15,556 nt of DNA from DASRSE01 sp035656655 (GTDB lineage: Bacteria > Planctomycetota > Planctomycetia > Pirellulales > DASRSE01), in the NCBI GenBank assembly GCA_035656655.1, contig DASRSE010000237.1, forward strand, positions 1 to 15,556, given 5' to 3'. The number at the start of each line of letters is the position of its first letter. Position 1 is the stretch's first letter. This document shows, in pieces, positions 6,542 to 11,860 of the stretch. Under the pieces are notes generated by a model. It searched no databases and was not told the origin of the DNA. It saw nothing but the letters and a program-made list of their open reading frames with translations. The position numbers and the translations under genes were made by a program.

Positions 6542-6594
6542 CCTCGCGGCTCCTTTAGGCAGCCGCTTCGTCGCGAGGGTCTAAGCAACCCTCG
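6542..6594 (-). promoter_or_regulatory. Structured 5' leader: tandem hairpins with mutually exclusive pairing
   Basis: Read on the minus strand, upstream of the Cys-rich gene, two hairpins follow each other. The first has stem CGAGGGT/ACCCTCG (6588-6594 with 6574-6580) and loop TGCTTAG. The second has stem GCGGCT/AGCCGC and loop GCCTAAAGG (within 6546-6566). Each hairpin is followed by a similar purine-rich tail (GCGACGAA, then GCGAGGAA). The segment 6572-6578 can alternatively pair with 6542-6548 over 7 bp, which would disrupt the first hairpin. The structures lie between the proposed promoter and the ATG. This could be an attenuator, a protein-binding leader or a small-RNA element. I do not recognise it as a known riboswitch class. 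Confidence 0.5.
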
Positions 6595-6614
6595 TGCCTG
6601 AACGGAATCTTAAC

Positions 6615-6643
6615 AAATATGGATGTCTAGGTAAATTAGTAAA
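6615..6643 (-). promoter_or_regulatory. Candidate sigma70-type promoter for the Cys-rich secreted protein
   Basis: On the minus strand TTTACT (complement of 6638-6643) and ATATTT (complement of 6615-6620) are spaced by exactly 17 bases. Each box is an imperfect match to the consensus, but the surrounding AT-rich block in an otherwise GC-rich region supports a promoter. Transcription would start near 6607 and give a leader of about 120 bases. Confidence 0.45.
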
Positions 6644-7011
6644 ACCTTTTTGATGGGGCAAACTTTTTGGAGATGGTCGTTTTCCGACCAAGCCGGTCTT
6701 TCGCTCGTCGGCCGACGTCCCAAATGGGATGTGCCCAATAGGAGGGGCTGGCTGGCGAAGCGTTTCATGATCTGCGTAAGTTGAAACGGAATTGAGGGAT
6801 CAAAGTCGCTCGGACAGGTCCTTTCTGGCATTCTTTGTCCTTTAAGGAGAACGGTTTGCGCCGGAATGTTGTAGAATTTTTTTAGCCGCCGCGCCAGATT
6901 TCTAAATGTCCCGCGTTATCCGGGTAAATGATCGCCGCGGTCGGGCAAACGGTCCCGTGCAGTGAACATTGACTCTACTTTCTGTTCCCCTTCTTATCGC
7001 GAGGTGTCTGC

Positions 7012-7476
7012 ATGTCACGGTGCAAGTTGATGTTGTTGTTGGCGGCCGCTTTGACCGCGGGATCATTCAGCGCGAGTTCCGCGCAAGCGTACGACTCGTG
7101 CTACTACTCAAGCTGGAGCTACTACCCGGCTCGCACGTACTACTACAGCTACTGCTACTACCAGCAGCCGGCGACGACGAATTATGGCTACCACTACTCG
7201 ATCTACTATCCGTCGACGCCGCGCTACGTCTACTACTACAACCCGTACCGCCGCGTCTATTGGGGCCGCTACGATCTGGAACAAAAGGGCTACTCGATGC
7301 TCGACGAAAAAGATCGCAAGGCGAATTTGAAAGACATTCCTGAAACGGCTTTTCCGAAGCCGGGCATGTTGCCGCAGATCCCGGGCGCGAAAGACGGCGT
7401 CGCCTTAGTCGCTCCGCCGGCGCCGCCGAAAGAAGCGCCGCCGAAGGACGCCCCCGAAAGCGAACCGAAAAAATAA
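7012..7476 (+). CDS. Secreted Tyr-rich protein with Pro/Lys-rich tail
   Basis: The 154-residue product has a signal peptide (MSRCKLMLLLAAALTAG, likely cleavage after SSAQA at 22-26). The mature N-terminus is strikingly Tyr-rich: 23 tyrosines within residues 27-87, in clusters such as YYY at 43-45 and 74-76. A short charged region follows (DLEQKGYSMLDEKDRKANLKDIPET, about 88-112), then a Pro/Lys/Ala/Glu tail (134-154). Small Tyr-rich exported proteins are common in planctomycetes and their functions are unknown; wall, matrix or cross-linking roles are guesses. GAGG lies 7 bases before the ATG. The gene is divergent from the Cys-rich secreted protein and is closed by its own terminator, so it is probably a monocistronic unit. 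Confidence 0.85.
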   Translation: MSRCKLMLLLAAALTAGSFSASSAQAYDSCYYSSWSYYPARTYYYSYCYYQQPATTNYGYHYSIYYPSTPRYVYYYNPYRRVYWGRYDLEQKGYSMLDEKDRKANLKDIPETAFPKPGMLPQIPGAKDGVALVAPPAPPKEAPPKDAPESEPKK

Positions 7477-7549
7477 ACCGCCCCGCCTCTCGGCCAACCG
7501 AGCGTCGGCGACGTTCGCAAACCTTGCTTGAATAATGTTAGAACCCCAT

Positions 7550-7587
7550 GCACGGGCGGCCCGCCACGGACCGCCCGTGCTGTTTCT
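7550..7587 (+). terminator. Rho-independent-like terminator after the Tyr-rich gene
   Basis: A perfect 10-bp GC-rich stem, GCACGGGCGG (7550-7559) with CCGCCCGTGC (7571-7580), encloses an 11-base loop and is followed by TGTTTCT. It lies 73 bases beyond the stop codon. The T tract is interrupted but the stem is strong. Confidence 0.7.
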
Positions 7588-7783
7588 ATGAGGAGTATGG
7601 TTTTTGTTCGCGAGCGGTTCGCCTCAGCAAAGTCGGTCGGCGCCGCTCCGCGGAGCCATGGCGCCCGCGCCGCGGGTTCTCTCGGGCGCGTGCTCTAAAA
7701 CAGGCTCGGCCGGGCGTTATGAGGGCCGAGCCCAGAAACGCGATCATGTCGGGGATTGCCGCTGCTGCGGCGATTTCGTTGCG

Positions 7784-7811
7784 TTGACTCCGGTTTCTGG
7801 CCGCCTAGAAT
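7784..7811 (+). promoter_or_regulatory. Sigma70-type promoter for the glycosyltransferase operon
   Basis: TTGACT (7784-7789) and TAGAAT (7806-7811) are each one mismatch from the consensus -35 and -10 boxes and are spaced by 16 bases. The predicted start of transcription is near 7818, about 140 bases before the ATG at 7962. This is the best promoter match in the window. Confidence 0.6.
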
Positions 7812-7961
7812 ACTGGTTGTCATCAGGGCCACGCTGGCTGGGAGGAACAAGCGGCCGAGCGGCGAAATCGCGCGACGCGGCGAGCGCCGTGGGCGGTGAG
7901 CCTCAATTCGAGACGTGATGGTCCTTCCTGAAACTCATCAAAATCTCCTAGCAGGTTTGCT

Positions 7962-8711
7962 ATGACTCGCGTCCTCATCGCGTTGCCCGTCTATAACGAG
8001 GTCGGCCCGATCCAGCGGGTGCTCGATCAGGTTCTGCAATTTGCCTCTGAGATTCTGGTGGTCGACGATGGGTCGACCGATGGGACGACGCAATTGTTGG
8101 CCCAGCGCCGCGATATTCGCGTCCTCACGCACGCCAAGAACCAAGGTTACGGCGGCGCGCTAATCTCGGCCTTTCACTATGCCATTGAGCATCAGTACGA
8201 TGTCCTCGTGACGCTCGATAGCGATGGCCAACACCAGCCGAGCCTAATCCCCAAGTTCGTGGCCGCCTGCGAAACGGCCGATATCGTCTCCGGGAGCCGC
8301 TACAAGCAGCACTTTCCCGGCGATAGCATTCCGCCGCCGGAGCGCCGCAAGATCAACGGCTTGGTCACGGCGGAATTGAACCGGCGGTTGGAGTTGAATC
8401 TGACCGACGCCTTTTGCGGATTCAAATCGTATCGGGTGGAAGGCTTGAAAAAGCTCCGCATCCACGAGCGCGGCTATGCCATGCCGCTCGAGCTTTGGGT
8501 GCAAGCCGTGCATGCCGGTTTGAAAATCGTCGAGTTGCCTGTGCCGCTGGTCTATCTCGATGAAACGCGGTCGTTTGGCGGCGTCTTGGACGACGCGCGC
8601 ACCCGTTTGGAGTATTACCATTTGATTATCGACCGCAGTTTTGCGGCGGTCGCTCCGCCGGCGCTGGAAATGCCCGACCTGGGCCCCTGTCTCGGAGAAA
8701 GCGTGGCATGA
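7962..8711 (+). CDS. Family 2 glycosyltransferase (dolichol-phosphate-sugar synthase-like)
   Basis: The 249-residue product has the GT-A fold signatures of family 2: an N-terminal strand RVLIALPVYNE (3-13), VVDDGSTDGT (33-42) for nucleotide-sugar binding, the metal-binding DSD at 86-88 in LDSDGQH, GSRY (111-114), and the acceptor-side motif TDAFCGFKSYR (148-158). It lacks C-terminal membrane helices and resembles the soluble catalytic domain of polyprenyl-phosphate mannosyl or glucosyl transferases, although the acceptor cannot be read from sequence. CAGG lies 6 bases before the ATG. Its stop overlaps the next start as ATGA at 8708-8711, implying translational coupling with the BshC-like gene. 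Confidence 0.92.
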   Translation: MTRVLIALPVYNEVGPIQRVLDQVLQFASEILVVDDGSTDGTTQLLAQRRDIRVLTHAKNQGYGGALISAFHYAIEHQYDVLVTLDSDGQHQPSLIPKFVAACETADIVSGSRYKQHFPGDSIPPPERRKINGLVTAELNRRLELNLTDAFCGFKSYRVEGLKKLRIHERGYAMPLELWVQAVHAGLKIVELPVPLVYLDETRSFGGVLDDARTRLEYYHLIIDRSFAAVAPPALEMPDLGPCLGESVA

Positions 8712-10303
8712 CGCCGGGCGCGGCCGAGGTCGCCTATCGCCGGCTGCGTGCTCCGACGGGCAATGGCGAGTTGTTGCTAGAGCCCCCCTTGAGCGCGGCC
8801 GCGGAGTTGCTCGCGCGCAATTGCGCGACGTTTCAAGCGCCGCTGGCCATCGCCGGCCGGCCCTATGCGGAAGTTCGCGCGGCGGCCCGGGCGCAGTTGC
8901 TCAGCGCCGCGCGCGCATACACGCGCTCTTATCGCGACGTGCCGAAGCTGCCGCCCGACACCGGGCCGATCTTCATGGGGGGCCACCAACCGCAGCTCTT
9001 TCATCCCGGCGTCTGGGTGAAGAATTTTGTCCTTGGTCAACTGGCGGCGGCGCACGGCGGAGTCGCCGTCAATCTGACGATCGACAATGATGTCGCGCGG
9101 ACGCTGGCGGTGCGCGTTCCGGGCGGAACGGCGCAAAACCCACTACTCGAGTCGGCGCCGCTGGATGGTGTGGCGGCCGATTTGCCGTTTGAGGAGCGCG
9201 CGATCCAAGATCGGTCGCTCTTTCAAAGTTTTGCCCAGCGCGTGCAAAAACAAATCGCTCCGCTCGTTGCCAACCCGTTGGTCGGCGCCTATTGGCCGCT
9301 CGTTTTGGAACGCGCCCAGCAGACCGATCGTATCGGCGCGTGTCTGGCGCAAGCTCGCCATCAACTCGAAGGAGACTGGGGCTTGCAGTCGCTCGAGATC
9401 CCGCAAAGCGTGGTTTGCGAGTTGCCGGCGTTTTCGCTCTTTGCCGCCGATCTGTTGGCGCGGCTGCCGGAGTTCGCCGCGGCGCACAATCGCGCGTTGG
9501 CTGAATATCGCCAGGTCCACCGGCTGCGCAACGCTGCGCAGCCGTTGCCGGACTTGGCGCAAGAAGACGGCTGGCTCGAAGCGCCGTTTTGGGTTTGGAG
9601 CCGCGACAACCCGCGCCGCAAACGCCTCTTCGCGCAATTGCGCTCCGGCACTTGCACCTTGACCGATCGCGCCGGCTGGACGGCGACGGTGGAACTGGCC
9701 TTGGGGGCCGGCCTCGCGGAGTTGGCGAAGCAAGGCATTCGCCTGCGCACGCGCGCCTTGACGACGACCTTGTTCGCGCGGCTCCTGCTGAGCGATCTGT
9801 TCGTGCATGGAATTGGCGGCGCGAAGTACGATCAAATCGCCGATGCGCTGGTGGCGCAGTTTTATCAAGTTCCGCCGCCGGCGTTCTTGGTGGCCACGGC
9901 CACGCTCCGGCTGCCGATCGCCAATTCGGCGAGAGTCCCGTCCGATGGGCATGTTTTGCAACGACGGTTGTGGCAACTGACCCATCAGCCGGAGCGTTTT
10001 GAAGGCGCGTTTTCCGCCGCGTGCCGCGAGCCGCAGAGCGCAGCCGCGCGGTGGCTGGCGCAGAAGCGCGCAGCGTTGGCGAGCGTCCCGCTGCCGGAGA
10101 ACCGGCGCGCGTTCGCGCGGACCATTCGCGAGGCGAATGCGCAGTTGCAACCGTGCGTCGCCGCGCTCCGTGCGCAAACGGAGGCCGAGTTGCAGCGCGC
10201 GAGCGAAGCCGAGCGCGTCGCCGCGATCTTAGCTTCGCGCGAGTATGCGTTCTGTTTGTTTCCGGCCGACACGATTCGGCCATTCTTGACGGCGCGGCAT
10301 TAA
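8708..10303 (+). CDS. Conserved hypothetical protein, possibly BshC-like
   Basis: The 531-residue product is translationally coupled to the glycosyltransferase. The most distinctive segments are GPIFMGGHQPQLFHPGVWVK (86-105), NLTIDND (122-128) and TRALTTTLFARLLLSDLF (348-365) running into VHGIGGAKYDQIADAL (366-381). The G-x-Q/H-P-x-x-x-x-G-x-x-x-K pattern and the overall length recall BshC, the cysteine-adding enzyme of bacillithiol synthesis, whose N-terminal Rossmann-like domain has a related Gly-Gln-Gln-Pro motif; this is a tentative pattern match. No other bsh gene is visible, although a glycosyltransferase neighbour is notable because BshA is also a glycosyltransferase (of a different, GT-B, type). 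There is no signal peptide or membrane helix. The function should be treated as unknown. Confidence 0.85.
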   Translation: MTPGAAEVAYRRLRAPTGNGELLLEPPLSAAAELLARNCATFQAPLAIAGRPYAEVRAAARAQLLSAARAYTRSYRDVPKLPPDTGPIFMGGHQPQLFHPGVWVKNFVLGQLAAAHGGVAVNLTIDNDVARTLAVRVPGGTAQNPLLESAPLDGVAADLPFEERAIQDRSLFQSFAQRVQKQIAPLVANPLVGAYWPLVLERAQQTDRIGACLAQARHQLEGDWGLQSLEIPQSVVCELPAFSLFAADLLARLPEFAAAHNRALAEYRQVHRLRNAAQPLPDLAQEDGWLEAPFWVWSRDNPRRKRLFAQLRSGTCTLTDRAGWTATVELALGAGLAELAKQGIRLRTRALTTTLFARLLLSDLFVHGIGGAKYDQIADALVAQFYQVPPPAFLVATATLRLPIANSARVPSDGHVLQRRLWQLTHQPERFEGAFSAACREPQSAAARWLAQKRAALASVPLPENRRAFARTIREANAQLQPCVAALRAQTEAELQRASEAERVAAILASREYAFCLFPADTIRPFLTARH

Positions 10304-10311
10304 CAGCCGCT

Positions 10312-10328
10312 GGCGGTCTTGAACCGCC
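10312..10328. terminator. Small hairpin between convergent genes, possible bidirectional terminator
   Basis: GGCGGT (10312-10317) pairs with ACCGCC (10323-10328) across a 5-base loop in the 27-base gap between the converging BshC-like and SRPBCC genes. Position favours a shared terminator; the 6-bp stem and lack of a T run argue for a weak one. Confidence 0.35.
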
Positions 10329-10330
10329 TA

Positions 10331-10789
10331 TTAGTTCAACCGCGGCAGCAGGAGGCGTTCCACGGCGGCTTTGCGATACGCAAAAATGCGCCGCAATTGC
10401 AGCCGCACCAGGGGATACGCGATTTCGCCGAACGGAAAAAGGGGAAGGCGATAGCGCACTTCGTCGTCGCTGATGGTTTGCCCCCCTGCTTCGCGAAAGC
10501 GATGCGTGTGAATCCATTCGCGATACGGCCCCTGCAATTGCTCATCGACGAACTCATGCGGCGGATTCCAGGCAGCGATTCGCGTCCGCCACAAAATCGG
10601 CCAACCGAACAGGCGCAATTGATAGTCGATTAGCGTCCCTGCGCGCAGCTCCACCGGGAGCGGCGTGACGATTTTGAACTTCAGCTCGGGCGGCGTGATT
10701 CGCTCCAGATTTCCGGCGTCGGCAAAAAACGGAAAGACTTGCGCCAACGGCAAGGGAATCGTCAGCGATTGTTGCAAGAGATGGGGCAC
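10331..10789 (-). CDS. SRPBCC (START-like) superfamily protein
   Basis: The 152-residue product has the helix-grip profile of the SRPBCC/polyketide cyclase-like superfamily: an N-terminal strand (LLQQSLTIPLPLAQVFPFF), FADAGNLERITPPEL (22-36), the strand IDYQLRLFGWPILWRTRI, WNPPHEFVDEQLQGPYREW (74-92), DEVRYRLPL (109-117) and a C-terminal helix with RRIFAYRK. Such domains bind hydrophobic ligands in a central cavity; proteins with this exact motif set are often annotated as cyclase/dehydrase or as SulA-like COG4276 products, without a proven role. The start codon is GTG at 10787-10789; GAGGA about 10 bases upstream supports it. It converges on the BshC-like gene and is divergent from tyrA. Confidence 0.88.
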   Translation of the reverse strand: MPHLLQQSLTIPLPLAQVFPFFADAGNLERITPPELKFKIVTPLPVELRAGTLIDYQLRLFGWPILWRTRIAAWNPPHEFVDEQLQGPYREWIHTHRFREAGGQTISDDEVRYRLPLFPFGEIAYPLVRLQLRRIFAYRKAAVERLLLPRLN

Positions 10790-10894
10790 TGGTCACGTTT
10801 CCTCGGCGAGGATCAAGGGGTTTTCTGGTGAATCGCGCCGACCCCCGCTCGCGGCCGCGCGATCGCGGAGCCCATCCCCAACCTGGGCGCCGGC

Positions 10895-10903
10895 TGCTAT
10901 AAT
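10895..10903 (+). promoter_or_regulatory. Extended -10 promoter upstream of tyrA
   Basis: TGCTATAAT contains a perfect TATAAT at 10898-10903 with the TG-n extension at 10895-10896. No good -35 is present 17 bases upstream, as expected for extended -10 promoters. Transcription would begin near 10910, about 33 bases before the tyrA ATG, and probably covers tyrA and purL. Confidence 0.6.
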
Positions 10904-10942
10904 CTGGGGCTTCTTGCTCCGCGTTGCAACCGTGGCGATGCC

Positions 10943-11860
10943 ATGCCCCGACCGAAATCGACCTCTCGCGCCCCCTCCTCGCCCTCCTTGTCGGCCGGCG
11001 CGCGCGCGCCCCATTGGGATACGGTCGCGATTATCGGCGTCGGTTTGATGGGGGGTTCGATCGGCCTCGCCCTGAAAGAACGCCGTTTGGCGCGGCGCGT
11101 GGTGGGCGTTGGTCGCCGGCAAGAAAGCTTGGACCGCGCCCGCGCGGCCGGCGCGATCGACGAAGGCGTATTGGAACTAGAGGCCGCGGTCGCCCACGCC
11201 GAGCTAATCATCGCTTGCACTCCGGTCGGCCGGATCGTCGAAGATGTGACCCGCGCTGCGCGCGCATGCCCGGCCGGCGCGCTCCTCACCGACGCTGGCA
11301 GCACCAAACAGCAAATCGTCGCGCGGCTCGACGGCAAGTTGCCCGGCAAGCTCGGCACGGCCCGCTTCGTCGGCAGCCATCCGCTGGCAGGCAGCGAAAA
11401 AAATGGCCCGCAAAATGCCCGCGCCGATCTATACGAAGGACGCCTCGTCCTCGTCACGCCGGGGAAAAAATCCGCGCCGGCCGACGTCCAAGCGACATGC
11501 GATTTTTGGTCGGCGCTCGGCGCGTCGGTGTGGCAGATGAGCCCTTTGGCGCACGACAAAGCCTTGGCGAACACTAGCCACATGCCCCATTTGGTATCGG
11601 CGGCCTTGGCCGGGGCGACGCCGCCGGAAGACCGACCGCTGTGCGGCACGGGCTGGCGCGATACCACGCGAATTGCCGGCGGCGATGTTGAAGTTTGGAC
11701 TCAAATTTTCCTGGCCAACCAGCAGAACACCTTGAAGTCGCTCGCTCGGTTTGAGAAAACATTGTCTGCCATGCGGGCTGCGCTGGAGCGCGGCGACGAA
11801 ACGCGATTGGCGAAATTGCTCACGGAGGCGAAACAAAACCGCGATGCTTTGGGAAGTTGA
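10943..11860 (+). CDS. tyrA: Prephenate dehydrogenase
   Basis: The 305-residue enzyme oxidatively decarboxylates prephenate to 4-hydroxyphenylpyruvate with NAD(P)+ in tyrosine synthesis (arogenate use cannot be excluded). It shows the dinucleotide fold motif IIGVGLMGGSIGLAL (30-44), DAGSTK (117-122), the catalytic-region GSHPLAGSEKNG (144-155, His146), AHDKALANTSHMPHLVSAAL (203-222) and GWRDTTRIA (237-245) with the substrate-binding arginines. Residues 1-25 are a Ser/Ala/Pro-rich extension before the fold. The ATG at 10943 is chosen because a strong extended -10 lies 40 bases upstream; an upstream Shine-Dalgarno is weak. There is no ACT or chorismate mutase domain. Its last 17 bases overlap purL. 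Confidence 0.94.
   Translation: MPRPKSTSRAPSSPSLSAGARAPHWDTVAIIGVGLMGGSIGLALKERRLARRVVGVGRRQESLDRARAAGAIDEGVLELEAAVAHAELIIACTPVGRIVEDVTRAARACPAGALLTDAGSTKQQIVARLDGKLPGKLGTARFVGSHPLAGSEKNGPQNARADLYEGRLVLVTPGKKSAPADVQATCDFWSALGASVWQMSPLAHDKALANTSHMPHLVSAALAGATPPEDRPLCGTGWRDTTRIAGGDVEVWTQIFLANQQNTLKSLARFEKTLSAMRAALERGDETRLAKLLTEAKQNRDALGS

Larger units (their letters stand above)
6486..7011. other. 526-base divergent intergenic region with regulatory structure
   Basis: This region separates the Cys-rich gene (minus) from the Tyr-rich gene (plus) and is clearly AT-richer than its surroundings between 6600 and 6670. The left half holds a minus-strand promoter candidate and a tandem-hairpin leader, listed separately. 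A small hairpin TGGTCG/CGACCA lies near 6674-6690. For the plus-strand gene, TAGAAT at 6872-6877 is a possible -10 without a good -35, and TTGACT (6969-6974) with TCTTAT (6992-6997) is a second, weaker pair that would leave almost no leader. GAGG at 7001-7004 is the ribosome site. I see no gene in it; the minus-strand frame 6610-6831 lacks protein features. Confidence 0.5.
7477..7961. other. 485-base gap: terminator, palindrome-rich site and promoter, no gene seen
   Basis: After the terminator at 7550-7587 the gap contains a symmetric site at 7639-7665, in which GGCGCC flanks the 12-bp palindrome GCTCCGCGGAGC and could form a cruciform. A clear promoter follows at 7784-7811 and a leader of about 140 bases leads to the glycosyltransferase. 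The plus-strand frame 7604-7918 crosses the promoter and has no protein-like features, so I do not call it. Confidence 0.5.

Noticed and set aside
6542..6600. Known riboswitch (for example cyclic di-GMP class I) upstream of the Cys-rich gene
   Set aside because: I compared the conserved core by eye and the signature loop and receptor sequences are absent; it is kept only as an unclassified structured leader.
6610..6831. 73-residue minus-strand frame in the divergent gap
   Set aside because: It runs over the proposed minus-strand promoter, has no ribosome site and no protein-like composition.
7604..7918. 104-residue frame in the gap before the glycosyltransferase
   Set aside because: It runs through the best promoter in the window and has no recognisable features or Shine-Dalgarno.
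9069..10517. 482-residue antisense frame opposite the BshC-like gene
   Set aside because: The translation is Arg/Ala/Pro-rich without motifs and crosses the convergent SRPBCC gene; it is a codon-bias shadow.
11751..11843. Upstream ATG giving PurL 31 more residues
   Set aside because: The extra residues are encoded within tyrA, are basic and unstructured, and the PurS-like strand begins at the ATG at 11844.
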